Under the pieces are notes generated by a model. That model was given only the letters and a program-made list of their open reading frames with translations. It did not search any database and had not been told where the DNA came from. DNA of 64,000 nucleotides, from contig NC_060063.1 in NCBI RefSeq assembly GCF_020283565.1, positions 37,968,635 to 38,032,634 on the forward strand, given 5' to 3'. A program made the translations under genes and the position numbers. Shown in pieces: positions 12,175 to 23,885 of this stretch (positions within the stretch are counted from its first letter, which is position 1; every line of letters starts with the position of its first letter). This stretch comes from Trifolium pratense (Eukaryota > Streptophyta > Magnoliopsida > Fabales > Fabaceae).

Positions 12175-12689
12175 AAACCCAAAAATCTACTCTCAAATAG
12201 AATAAAATAAATCAATATATAAAGACGGGTTTTGTGATTCACTTACTAACTATTGAGAATGAGTGATACGACTGCGACCGTGAAGAAGCCCTTGAGCAAG
12301 AAAATCGCTGATGATTAGAGATTCGTCGTCAGTACAGTGGCTGATGGCGAGAGATTTGAAAGAAATCAAATAAGATCTAAAACACAGAATGATATAGAGA
12401 GAAAACGGAGAGAGGTGCGATCAAATGGTGTGACAATGGTTGTGGTCGATGTAATTGTTTGCAGTTCAGGGTGGTGGCTCTGCTGATTTTAGGGTTTCAG
12501 AGAAAGGGTTGGGGAAAAAGAAACCCTTGCTCAAATGAAAAGAAAGAGCTCGTACAGAGAAAGACTTGGAATAGGTGGTCCGGTGGTGCAGGAGTGAATC
12601 AATTTGTGAAAAGAAGGAGTAAACTTCGAATTAAGTGAATGAATGAATGAAGGAAGCCAGAGAAGATTTGAAAAATATGTGATCGAACG

Positions 12690-12940
12690 AAAAAAATTAT
12701 ATAATCTATTACCGTACTCACCAAAAAAATATAATCTATTAGCGACAGATTTGCCGACTGATTTTTCAGTCACTAAAAATTGGTCTCTAATTCAGTCACT
12801 ATATTTTGTTAGTGACCGATTTGGTAACTGATTTTTTTTTGCACTTGTAGCTTAATATTTTGGTCTCTAATTCGGTCTCTATAGTGACCAAAAATTTTTT
12901 GTCTCTAAATCGGTCTCTAAAAGCAAAATTTCTAGTAGTG
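12690..12940. repeat. internal CACTA right-terminus-like block
   Basis: Contains GTCTCTAATTCGGTCTC-type subterminal repeats and ends in TTTCTAGTAGTG at 12940, a second right terminus 2.3 kb before the real one. It is followed by CTA, which does not match GTT at the left. It may be the end of an older or rearranged element, or an internal duplication of the right end. Confidence 0.65.
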
Positions 12941-15243
12941 CTAGAGGATAAAGCCTCACATTGAATGAAAGTGCAAGTGTTGAAAAACATATAAGTGATG
13001 AATGATCCAACAAAAATTACACTTAAAACTGACTCAGACCACATGTGAATAGATCAGATGAGCTAGTGAATTGATTCATTCTTCAAAATCTGCTTGAGTC
13101 GATTCGATGAATCAATTCATAGAGAACAAGTTTTTTCCTAACTTCCATGAATCATTTTGAGAATTTTGATGAATCAATAAACAGAAAAAACCACTTGTTA
13201 TCATTCCAAGGTATTATGTAGTCTAGTGCTATCCAAAAGAAATTTAATGCATTTTCATCAAGTGATATATATTTGAGAGTTTTAAAAAAATTGAAAGTAG
13301 CATGCATGATTCCAAACACAGCAAAATAGAACACAACCTATTCAATTTAGAAGCAGAATATTCAAACACATGACCTAGAAATTCTCCTCCAATACATTCA
13401 CATGGGAATGGAATGTTGATTCTAAAATATGAAAAAAGTTATCATTACTGAATATACTATGTCACTATTATAGGTGAATTGTTAACAATTTTTATTGCAT
13501 AAAGGATGTTATATTTGAGAGTTCAACTAAAGGCATGAAAACTTTGATTCTACTATGAAAATAACACAATGCAGAAACATAATGAACAATAGGAACCTAT
13601 TTTTGAGCTTCATTGAATCAATAGGAACCACATGCTATACATTCTCGCTTCGTATCCACTGCACACGACTTTTCGTTTTCCATCTCTCAAAGACCTTCAT
13701 GTCAATTATCTTCGTGTTCTGCAACTTCTCTCTTTCTGAAACTATTAACATCCACTTAATTTTTTACTTTTAATTTCATCTATAACACCAAATTGCTGTA
13801 ATATTTCCGCCCCTTTTATCCAAACTGCGTTTTCTTTTAAAAATAGGAGCAATAGTAATTGTTTGAGTCTTGAGCAAGAACTATAACGACGGTGGATCTT
13901 GATAATACATGAGACCATGATTTGGGCAACCACAAATTTTCTAATTAAATCTGAAGCAACAAGTTTAAAACTACAAACCCATTTATAGTTGGTTATCTCA
14001 ATCAAAGAACCCTTTTTCTACAAACCCATTTAGAAGGTCATTCATACAATTATATACTTATTTTGATACACAACACAACACCAAATTTGGCCCCTCATCG
14101 TATCAGCAACAATTAAAGAAGTTTATTCATAATTCTCATTAAAAATAGAACAATCACTTAGACACATTATAACACTAATCAGCCAACGTACTGCCAATAT
14201 TAAACTTAAATAAAACATAAATTTAAATACCATAAAAAGACAAGGAAACAAAGAAGCTTCATGCTTAAGTGTCTAAAGACTTAAAGTATCTAAATGTTGA
14301 AATTCAAATGAAATAGAGGGAAAAAAAAAATGAAGACAAATATCAAAATAGAAATAAACAAATCAGATGCGTTTGGGGGTAAAATCAAGTTCAATTCGGT
14401 GGAAAAATTACATAAACAGAGATGAGAAAGGGTATATGAAAGCAAACCATGTTGATGGCGGGCGTTTACCGGGATGACGATGTTCTCTGTGACGGCGAAG
14501 TAATCTACGACTATGGCGATTACCCATCGAATCAAAAAGAAGAAGAAAGAAGATGAAGATGAAGAAATTAGGGATCATAGAAAAAAGAGATTTTTGCAGA
14601 AGATAGCGATGTCAACGTAGAAACCCTAAAGTAGGGTTACTTCTCTCACCTCGATTTGGGAAGGAAACTGAAAGCTGGAAACTCGATTGGATAACAAAAC
14701 TGGAAGAAACGCTAGCTCGATTTGTGTATGGAGAACGAGAGCTGGAAGTGAAACTGGAACGAATAGGGTTTCTATGTTGCTTTCCTTTCTTGCGGTGGGT
14801 TTCAAAGTTTGGGAGGAATTTTCTAAAATATTAGGCCTGATTTTTGAATTGACATAAAATAAAAATAAGTGCAATATTTTCACGTTTAAGTTAATCGTAT
14901 TTTTTTTGTCAAAAAAAAAAAAAGTTAATCGTATTTTAAATTTAGTGATTTATAAAAAAAAAAAAAAACCAGTTGCGTCAGATCGGCTGTCGCTAATAAT
15001 AATCGGTCTCCAATTCGGTCTCTATAATTACTTAGCGACCGATTTAGCGACCGGATATTTTTTTACTTTGGCGCTCAAAATTTTGGTCTCTAATTCGGTC
15101 TCTATAACTACTTAGCGACCGATTTAGCGACCGATTTTTTTAAAACTTTGGCACTCGAAATTTGGTCTCTAATTCGGACTCTATTGCGACCAAATTATTT
15201 CGGTCGCTAAATCGGTCACTAAAAGCGAATTTTCTAGTAGTGG

Positions 15244-15535
15244 TTATTATTGACACTCATACCTAGATTCTTCTATATCTATTTATAAATACTTAAAACA
15301 AGCAACTAAATGAGAATTTCAAAAGAAAGGATTAGACTTTGTATCTACTATGTCAAGAATTAAGAGTATATCAACTCTAAGGACTATGATTATTATTGAC
15401 ATACCTAGATTTTTCTATATCTATTTCTAAATTCCTAAAACAAGCAACTAACATGAGAATTTCGAAAGAAAGGATTAGACTTTACATCAACTATGTAGAG
15501 AATTAAGAGTATATAAACTCTAAGGACTATAATAG
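15244..15535. repeat. 146-bp tandem duplication beside the CACTA element
   Basis: Two units starting TTATTATTGACA at 15244 and about 15390, each running to AAACTCTAAGGACTAT. They differ at a modest number of positions. Non-coding. Confidence 0.75.
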
Positions 15536-16100
15536 AAGTGTAGCAAAAAATACAACCAAAAAGGTAAGAATATTGATTTACTCATAGACCTCCATATAAA
15601 AATTAAAAGTTACATCTAAATCTTCTATGAACTTCGAGTAAAATGTGACTCAACTCATGTTTGGTTAGAATGAAATTTGGATATATCATATATGTAATAT
15701 TGGAGGCAGAAATTGAAAATTATACTATATTTTGAGTTACAATACATGAAAGCATAGATAAAGAATAGAACAGAGAAAAACAACCACAGATTCATTCATT
15801 CATCACCATCTCCTCATACTATTTTTTTTTCTTCTCAACACAAATTGATGAGATTAAAAACAATAAAAATTGTAAATCTGAAGGTTTTTTACATTAAACA
15901 AATTCATTCACTTGGTCTATTAATTGAGACACAATCAGAGCAAAAAAAGGTTTTTTTTTACACACACAGAGAAGAGAAATTACAAAAAAAAAAAAACTAA
16001 TTTAACAGTGCACCTTCCCTCTGCCTCCACCAACACCCTTAACCTGAAATCTAAAAAAGAAAAAGAATTAGAAGAGGGATAGATCTAAAAAGAAACAAAA
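15536..16100. other. AT-rich spacer, no gene recognised
   Basis: Mostly A/T-rich sequence with several A-runs. A short CT-rich part at about 16005-16040 belongs with the LTR-like block that follows. No ORF with recognisable similarity. Confidence 0.5.
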
Positions 16101-16720
16101 AAAAGGGAAGATAATTACCTTTTTTTAACACTATTTGTTGTGTTTTTTGCACCTTTAATGTTGATTTGTGTTTAAATCGCAAAAAATAAGGTTTCTACGT
16201 AAATTTTGGGATTTTTTTGGGTGGTTATGATTCCGGCGCGGTGGTTCCAGTTGGAAGGTGGCGGCGGCTCGCCGGCGACTAGCCGGAATCTGAGAATCAC
16301 GGCGGTCGGTTGCCGGAAAATGAAGAACATGAAGAACTCCGGTTGGAGTTCATCCTTGAGAGAGAGAGAGAGAGAGAAGAGAGCAGGAGAGAAGAGAAGA
16401 GAGAGAAATTTTTTTTCTCAAATGATATTTTTCTGAAGGGTGGGGGTATTTATACTCATGCAGATCCACTGCACGCTCGTGCATGATAATATCACCATCA
16501 TCACCCCTGATCTTCCATCAAACGACCCAAATCTTTCACCCTTTGATCAAATCAGGAACGTCTGATTGATCAGACGGTCCTGATCAAATCCCCTGGTTTT
16601 TTGTTTGTGGGCGCAAATGGGCTCCGTTGGGTTGGACTTTCTGTTGTTGCCTGCTACCTGCACCCTGTTATTCCAGTTTGCACCCCCTTTACGTTTTAAT
16701 TTAATTACTTAAATTAATTC
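16100..16720 (-). promoter_or_regulatory. LTR-like promoter block, minus orientation
   Basis: Read on the minus strand there is a GC-richer upstream part (16460-16700), GAGTATAAATACCCCC as a strong TATA box near 16445-16456, a CT-microsatellite leader (16350-16420) and a GC-rich stretch. This order resembles the U3-R-U5 of plant LTR retrotransposons or a gene promoter with leader. No coding continuation is recognisable at lower coordinates. The plus-strand 76-codon ORF here is only the complement of the leader. Confidence 0.4.
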
Positions 16721-17389
16721 ATTTAATTTGTTTATTTTGTGTATATATTTTTATTTAAAACCCAAAGATATGAAAATGCCAAAAAACATAAAAAATATAA
16801 AAATATCAATTTTCTTTTCTTTACATCAATTTGTATCAAATAATTTTATTTTCGTTATGCTCTATGATTTGAACCCTTTTGAAAAATAAGATTTGAACCA
16901 TTTAAGTAGTGCATATAAATTATAACTCTCTCTATGATTAGAGCCTAAGACTTATGAATCTCTCTGTACTTCTTGATCATATTATCAATGATTATATGAA
17001 TGATTTTTAATTTCATCATCTTAACATACTACTCATGGGAAAATTAAATTACTGATGCTCTTCGGCAAAAAATAAATTTTATACATGTCACGGGTCTTGA
17101 AAGCTCCACTATAAAATTCGGTGTGAAGCTTTGATTAATTTGTTTTATTATGGCGCTCCCCAATTAGCCTCCAATCAAATATTCAGAGCATCCTAACACT
17201 AATATGCTTTAACAAATGAGTGAAATGTGATAGTTAAAATTAGGAATTGATAGTGTAAAAAAAAAAAATAGGAATTGAACTTTTGTCAAAAAAAAATTGA
17301 AATAGGAAATGAACTCTCACACTTACAAGAATTTGTAAAATCATGCTATATTAATTCTCTCTTGATGAACTCATACCAATTACTCAAAT
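16721..17389. other. AT-rich intergenic DNA
   Basis: No gene, RNA or bounded element recognised; includes A-runs near 17255-17300. Confidence 0.5.
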
Positions 17390-17850
17390 ATTACTGATAA
17401 AAATTTATAATTCATGATATTGAAAAATATTATAAAGCACGGGGAGATGACTATTTTCACCGTTCATAGTCATTTTATAATCACAATTACAAATTATTAC
17501 TGATAAAAAAATTATAATTCGACGGGAGATGATAATTTTTATCACTAACAAAAAACATTTAAATTACTATTACAAGTTTTTTTTAATAATACTATTACAA
17601 GTCATTACTGCTAAAAATTTATAATTTATCGAGGAGATGACAATTTTGATTGCTGATAAAACTTTGAGGATCACTATTAAAAGTTACTGCTGATTAAAAA
17701 TTATCATTCACGGGAAAATGACAATTTTGATACCTGATAAAAGTTTTAAAATCGCTATTACAAATTATTACTGATAAAAAGTTACAGTTCATTGGGAGAT
17801 GACAATTTTTAACAATTATAAAAGTTTTAAAATAACTATTATAAATTAGA
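17390..17850. repeat. degenerate tandem array, about five units of 80-108 bp
   Basis: The words ATTACTGATAAAAA, GGGAGATGACAATTTTGA and AAGTTTTAAAATCACTATTA recur in the same order. ATTACTG-type starts lie at about 17391, 17496, 17604, 17684 and 17765. Units differ by substitutions and indels, so this is an old minisatellite-like array. Non-coding. Confidence 0.7.
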
Positions 17851-18321
17851 AGTAACTTATGTTTTAATAATAGGTTATGCCTTTTTAAGGTAATCGTTAA
17901 AGCTACGGGTTTAATAGAGATGTTTGAAGTATATATGGGGTGGGGAGATTAAATATCATATCTCTAATCCTCTTGATTGTGGCGCATGATAGTTCCAATT
18001 TATGTAATTATCTTAATGAAATTTTCTTTTTAATCTGTTGATATTTGTCCTTTATAACCATATTAATTGTGCAAAAAAAAAAGGTAAAGATTAAATTTTA
18101 TATATATAACGGGTCTTAATCTTTGCGTCATATAAGTTTCATGATACTTCGATATTTGAGCATTCACATAGATTCGTAATTTTTATGCGTTCATGATACA
18201 AAGATTTGTAATTTCTGCATGCCGCTTATCTAAATTTTTAGTTTTCGCGCCATATATATATGAGTCGGAGTTTGAACTTTAAACATTCTACTTATTCATC
18301 TTAAGGGTATAACTTTATCTA

Positions 18322-18440
18322 ATACTCCTTCCGTTCCAAAATGTAAGTCATTTTGGAAAAAAATTTGTACCAAAATGTAAGTCGTTTTAGAATATCAATG
18401 TATAATTTTAGTTGATCTTCCTAAAATACCCTTGTTATAT
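18322..18440. mobile_element. Stowaway-like MITE end (one-sided)
   Basis: Begins CTCCTTCCGTTCCAAAATGT after a TA and repeats AAAATGTAAGTCGTTTT, the typical start of plant Stowaway elements. The matching opposite end was not found within several hundred bases, so the copy is truncated. Confidence 0.55.
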
Positions 18441-18732
18441 ATAATGTAATGTCTCTATCAACTGACCTAAATTTACGAGGATAAACACACTCCATTTCCC
18501 TTTTTTAAAGCCGTTAAAATTGAAAAATCTTCATGCATTTAAAATTGTACAATTATACACACCAGAACTACATTCCACTCGCTTGGTTTAAAAATGAAAT
18601 ATTTAACATTTTTTAAAAAAACAACTTTATTTAGAATTCTTAAAGAATGATCCGTTCAGAAACTACATTCCACTCGCTTGGTTTCATAATCTATGTTCCG
18701 AATCAGAGCTTTATACACACCAGAACCCTCTA

Positions 18733-19750
18733 CCGCTGGTAACCAAGCTTTTTGGAAGGCTCTTTGGAAAGTCCAGGTACCTCAATGTGTTAAAAAATTT
18801 CTCTGGAGAGTGGCTAGACATATCCTACCTACTAGGGAAAGATTGGATTAATCAAAAGGCATCTATTTAGATCCAACTTGTCCTCTTTGTCATGTTGAGA
18901 AAGAATCTCAAGACCACTTGTTCATGCACTGCCAGGTGATTCAAAGGCTTTGGTTTGTTTCTCCGCTTGGTTTACATGTCCCTCCGTTAATGAGTCTGTC
19001 TGATTGGGTGCATAAGTGGCTCACCAACTCCAACCTTCAAGCAGCTCAATTATTTAGTCTCACCCTCTGGCGCATTTGGAAAGGACGAAATGATGTTGTT
19101 TTTAATAATTCTCAATTCTGTCCTGTGAAAATTGCATCTGAAATTTCTGGTTTTGCAGCTGAGTTTAATGAAGCCTGCAATGTTTTTACAGGTGAGGGAA
19201 GCTCTGGTCTAAGCACTACTGCAGTTGATGGTTGGGTTTCTCCTGCTGTGGGGGTCACAAAAATTAACATTGATGTTGGCTGTTTTGATGATAATTATAC
19301 TTGTTGGGGACTGATTTCTAGGAACTATGAAGGTGGTGTGTTAGCAGCGATTACAAAGAGAGAAACAATTAATTCTACACCTCTAGTGGCAGAAGCTTTG
19401 GGGTTGCAATGGTGTCTCAATTGGATTCTTGAACAAAAATTGCAGGATGTGGTTGTGGAATTAGACTCAGAAGTTGTAGTGAAGTGTGCTTATGGGTCTT
19501 TTTGTAATGCATAAATTGATTTGATAATTGTTGACTGTCTTGACTTGTTAGGTAGATTGCTTAATGTTAGTATAGTTGTTGTTACTGTTAAGATGTGTAA
19601 GAATAGGGCTGCTCATGGCCTTGTAGGAATGACTAGAAATGTAGGATCTATGTTGTGGTGGGGAAATGTCCCTGAACCTGTTGCTTCTATCATTTGTAAT
19701 GACATTTTATTATTGCAATGAATGAGAAGTTTCATGTCAAAAAAAAAAAA
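18733..19750 (+). pseudogene. LINE ORF2 3' end: zinc-binding RT domain plus RNase H, 5' truncated
   Basis: The reading starts FWKALWKVQVPQCVKKFLWR with TCPLCHVEKESQDHLFMHC, a zf-RVT CxxC...HxxxC pattern. It then has a linker and an RNase H-like domain (KINIDVGCFDDNYTCWGLIS; LVAEALGLQWCL; VVVELDSEVVVK). Stops interrupt the zinc part (about 18848-18870), and TAA at 19512 splits the end. A poly-A run follows at 19739-19750. This is the order of plant L1-type LINEs. The catalytic first Asp of RNase H is retained (NIDVG), but the element cannot be active. Confidence 0.85.
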
Positions 19751-19752
19751 GA

Positions 19753-20072
19753 TATATTATGGGCCCGACAAAACGAATGAAAAGTAACTTATTTCATTTA
19801 ACATATATAATAGGAGTTTTAAAAAATATCAAAAAACTTCTATTTACATGGAAATTCATAAGAAACGATTTTTTTTTTTAGCATTTTAAGATGCAAAATC
19901 ATTTATAATCACATCATTATCAATATTCTCCAACATATCCTTCTCAATTGACAAAGTTGCCAAACTGTTTAATCTCTTGTGACATCGATGATTTCAAGTA
20001 GATTTCTTTTATAACACTATTAAAATAGAATTTGGGCCTCTAAAATTTGGGGCCCTAGGTCGTGGCACTCCT
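19753..20072. other. short intergenic stretch with fragmentary transposon-like words
   Basis: AT-rich. Near 20040-20060 the words GGGGCCCTAGGTCGTGGC resemble hAT-type ends, and AGGGCCGACCCT follows the next MITE at about 20340. No pair of clean ends was established. Confidence 0.35.
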
Positions 20073-20331
20073 CGATGTTTTCTCTCTAGGTCTCCCATGT
20101 ATCTTTTATACTCTCAAATATTCCAATTTTGCCCTTGCTAAAAACTTCGGTTCGCAGAAACCAAAATTTTTTCTAGTTTAAATTCAGGAAAAATTCGGTT
20201 AACAGAAACCAAATTTTTTTTTTCCAAGGCAAAAAAAAATCGGTTCGTAGCAACCGAAATTTTTATTGAAGGGCAAAAAAGTAAATTCCAAGAGGAAAAA
20301 GAACCATGGGAGGCCTAAAGAAAAAACATCG
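20073..20331. mobile_element. MITE, GATGTTTTCTCTC family (copy 2)
   Basis: Ends CGATGTTTTCTCTC and, inverted, CGATGTTTTTTCTTTAGGCC. It has the same interior palindromes (CTTCGGTTCGCAGAAACC; ATCGGTTCGTAGCAACCGAA) as copy 1 at 4549-4804, and is the same length within a few bases. Confidence 0.68.
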
Positions 20332-20529
20332 TCTAAGTCTAGGGCCGACCCTCTGCTTAGCCCCATTTGCATTTTTCTAGTTCAGACTCGCTATATTCCA
20401 ACCCGTAAAACCTGCTTTAAGTTCATCCCTCTTATTTCATTGAGTCAATTTCAAATAGACTAAATTTTAAACCTACAAGAAAATGTTAATCCCTCTTTAT
20501 GTTTTTATTGATTGTTTGTGTATTTTATA

Positions 20530-20568
20530 GAGATGTTTTCTCTCCCCACCCCCTGTGAATCTTTTACC
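20530..20568. mobile_element. solo terminal repeat of the GATGTTTTCTCTC MITE family
   Basis: AGATGTTTTCTCTCCCCACC followed by CCCTGTGAATCTTTTAC is a very good copy of the terminus inferred from copies 1 and 2. The interior and opposite end are missing. Confidence 0.55.
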
Positions 20569-21079
20569 AAGGCCCAACAAGAAGTGACCCAATATGATCC
20601 AATCCACAATTTCAAACAATGCAAGGCGGGACAAACTGTGATGGCGCCAATATTTTGAAATTGTGGCGTTAAGCAGAGGAAAATATCTCCTCCCCCATGA
20701 TCTTCCACTCTAACGACTCTTGAGGAAGAAGATAGCAACCACCCACCATGATCCACCCGCCATAAGGTGGCAGTGCTTTTTAAAGACCCGTGAGGTCATG
20801 GATCGTCAAGTCTCGGGACGTTAAACAAGCGCATGGCCTTTTAGGACATGGACCGTCAAACTATTGACGTTAAATGAGCGCTGCTTGGGAGGCAACCCAA
20901 GGTTTTCTTTGCTAATCTCTGGTTATTTGCATTGTTTGTTTGTGTTTGCAGGTTATCTAAGGAGTAGTGTAGAGTCCCTAAAAAAAAAAGAAGAATAAAA
21001 AGTTGTTCATGTCTCTGCTAGTTAAGCCTGGCGTATATGAAGGATAAGCCCGGCGCGATTCGAATTTAACAGAAAGGGG

Positions 21080-21221
21080 AAGGTCACTGCCAGCTGAGCC
21101 TGGCGCAGACAGTCTCAAGCCTGGCTTGAGTTTCAAAATTTTTTTTTGGGAAGGCCACTACCAGTTGAGCCTGGCGCAGACAATCTCAAGCCTGGCTTGA
21201 GTTTCAAAATTTTTTTTTTTA
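21080..21221. repeat. 71-bp tandem repeat with AGCCTGGCGCAGAC motif
   Basis: Two units begin AAGGTCACTGCCAGCTGAGC (21080) and AAGGCCACTACCAGTTGAGC (21151), each ending GCCTGGCTTGAGTTTCAAAA plus a T-run. Related words (AAGCCTGGCTCAGG, AAGCCTGGCTTGGC) are at about 25321-25410 in the LTR, and a weaker one is at 21024-21055. Confidence 0.75.
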
Positions 21222-21694
21222 AAAAAATGCAATTTGTTCAAAAAAAAAAAAAAAAAAATTTAGAACCTTGCCATCGTGAAACTCATCTTCTTCCTTGAAA
21301 CCACCATATTCATCTCTTCTACAAACCCAACTTCTTCCATTAACACATTTCTTTAACATAAATTCTTCCATCACTAACCTCTTTCCAACACAAAATCCAT
21401 CTTTCTCTTCCCACAATTCCATAAAAATATCTCAAATCCTTTTGAATTCACAACAACTAAAAACTCAAATCCATTCTTCCAAACACCATCACTCAATAAA
21501 CCCCATCTTCTACACCTCAACAAAAACTCGCGAAATTCAACAACCCCATCTCCAAATTAAACCTTCTCTTCACAAATTTCACCCAATTCTCTCAAATTCT
21601 TTGAACCCACTTTTATCAATTCTCTCAAACCCTTAGACCAAAAACCTTCACCTTCACCAAACCACCTTCAAGAATCACGAAATTCATACCCACC

Positions 21695-22304
21695 ACATCA
21701 CCAATTCCATTTAACTTTCTCATCTTCTTAACATTCATCACAAAAATTTCAATTTTTCACCAATTTTAGCCATACGAAAATCAACCATCAAACCCAAATT
21801 TCACTTCCATCACACTCCAAAACCCACGAAATTTCACCACCACACCCCACCCTCACTTTGAAAGTTTCTTGAAAAAATCATGGTAAGAGGAAAGAAGAAG
21901 GCTACATCTCCTCCGGTAGAGAAACGAGCGAAAAAGCAAAAGAATGCAAAGGGAGCAAAGTCAAAGGAAGGGCCAAGAAGTACATCTGTAACTTCACATT
22001 GGCTGTCACCACATCTATTACCACCGGTTTTACTTGATCAACCGATACCACTGGAACAGAGGTTTGTGTCAGAGGTCGCATTCAAAAGGTATGAACTGCT
22101 AAGTACCTTTAATTTTCAGAAAGAAAAAGGATTATCTATGGAATTGTTGAAAGTTGTGCCTGAAATTAATCATGAATTAAGGAGAAGGAATTGGGAAAAG
22201 TTTAATCAGATATTGATGAAGGTCGAGGGTAAACAGGGTAATGCATCTTTGGCTAGGGAATTCCTAGCTAATGCTTACGCTGAGAGAAAATTACCTAGAA
22301 TTCC
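21695..22304 (+). repeat. inverted repeat, left arm (about 610 bp)
   Basis: Covers the leader and the first about 142 codons of the transposon-protein ORF. It pairs with 23275-23885 in opposite orientation. By eye I count only about ten differences, including small indels in the leader (for example CCATCAAACC and CACTCCAAAA spacing). The two arms are separated by 970 bp. Confidence 0.85.
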
Positions 22305-23145
22305 GGTGAGAGGGAAACAGGTACCTTGGTCTCCGGCCGCGTTAAACAAGTTATTGGGCACAAACAATCTGAATCCGTGTCCTCTTGTTGAAAAGCGGGA
22401 GGTGTTGAAGACTGCTTCTGAGGCTGAGAAAGAGGAGGTTAAGAATGCTGTATGTCGGCGGGGTACACCATGGTTCAATAGTGACAAATCGACAAAGATG
22501 CTATTGTCAAATTTTAAACCTGTAGCACACGCGTGGGCCGAGTTTTTTGTTAAATCAATAGAGGCAACTTCTAATTCTTCAGAGTACCAACTTCGGAATG
22601 CAGCAGCGGTACAAATGATCATTGAGGGTAAAGATCTTGACCTTTGACAACTTCTCCATCGCAGCCTACACGACAAGGCCTGTAGCAAAGAAAGGATCAT
22701 TACTCTAGGCCACTGCAATCTGATTACAGCAATGTGTGATGCTGAGCATGTTCCGCATTATGCTGGTGATGAAAAGTTGCAGGCGATTAAGGCCCTCACA
22801 GTTGGTCAATATAGAGACTATGGCAAGAAGAGAAGTCACACAGTTGAAGCAGATGGTGATGACAATGATGGTGACTCAGCGGATGAGATGAACCAATTGG
22901 AAGATGGTACTCATTTACAGCAGCAGCAACCGCAGCCTCACCATGACGATGATGACATTGCAGCCTTGTCGACACAGTTGGCTATTGCCGAGGCTTGTAA
23001 CATTCCTCACGTCTTCTACAGTGAAGAGTCGACGCGATATCAGGCAGCCAAGGCGCGACTAGCTTCATTCCAGCATCCTCCAACGTATTCGACATATCCT
23101 ACTCGGGAGAGTTTGATAGCATATCATGGGATTGAGACTGCTTAG
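21880..23145 (+). pseudogene. putative plant transposon protein (Athila-associated), one internal stop
   Basis: About 421 codons in one frame, interrupted once by TGA at 22645-22647. Both sides are in the same frame and continue similarity. The N-terminus is strongly basic (MVRGKKKATSPP, KRAKKQKNAKGAKSK), like a nuclear-targeting segment. The middle matches the family called 'putative plant transposon protein' (NWEKFNQILMKVEG; SLAREFLANAYAERK; VRGKQVPWSPAALNKLLG). The C-terminus is acidic and Q/H-rich (THLQQQQPQPHHDDDD). Function is unknown; such ORFs occupy the post-pol position in Athila-like elements. Frame TAG at 23143 ends it. Confidence 0.75.
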
Positions 23146-23274
23146 CTTATTGCTCGCTAGGAGGCGCGATTGGTGGACTGGGACACAAGGTATAATGCAC
23201 ATCTACAGCACCAAGTTGTTAGTGAGGAAGAACTGGGAATTGAAGATAATGGGCAAGGAGTGCCTTAGCAAATG

Positions 23275-23885
23275 GGAATTCTAGGTAATTTTCTCTCAGC
23301 GTAAGCATTAGCAAGGAATTCCCTAGCTAAAGATGCATTACCCTGTTTACCCTCGACCTTCATCAATATCTGATTAAACTTTTCCCAATTCCTTCTCCTT
23401 AATTCATGATTAATTTCAGGCACAACTTTCAACAATTCCACAGATAATCCTTTTTCTTTCTGAAAATTAAAGGTACTTAGCAGTTCATACCTTTTGAATG
23501 CGGCCTCTGACACAAACCTCTGTTCCAGTGGTATCGGTTGATCAAGTAAAACCGGTGGTAATAGATGTGGTGACAGCCAATGTGACGTTACAGATGTACT
23601 TCTTGGCCCTTCCTTTGACTTTGCTCCCTTTGCATTCTTTTGCTTTTTCGCCCGTTTCTCTACCGGAGGAGATGTAGCCTTCTTCTTTCCTCTTACCATG
23701 ATTTTTTCAAGAAACTTTCAAAGTGAGGGTGGGGTGTGGTGGTGAAATTTCGTGGGTTTTGGAGAGTGTGATGGAAGTGAAATTTGGGTTTGATGGTTTG
23801 ATTTTCGTATGGCTAAAATTGATGAAAAATTGAAATTTTTGTGATGAATGTTAAGAAGATGAGAAAGTTAAATGGAATTTGGTGA
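23275..23885 (-). repeat. inverted repeat, right arm, with 144-codon copy of the transposon-protein start
   Basis: The reverse complement of the left arm, from the leader to the codons ERKLPRIP. On the minus strand it encodes an uninterrupted 144-codon ORF (23699-23265) that starts MVRGKKKATSPP and stops just after the breakpoint. Differences from the left arm include SEV to SEA and SMELL to SVELL. A transcript through the region would fold into a hairpin of about 600 bp. Confidence 0.85.

Noticed and set aside
16206..16436. 76-codon ORF with RERERE repeat as a gene
   Set aside because: It is the complement of a CT-microsatellite leader in an LTR-like promoter block.
21295..21636. 113-codon plus-strand ORF before the transposon-protein gene
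   Set aside because: It is a translation of A/C-rich leader DNA (Ser/His/Asn/Pro-rich) with no domain and no second copy kept open.
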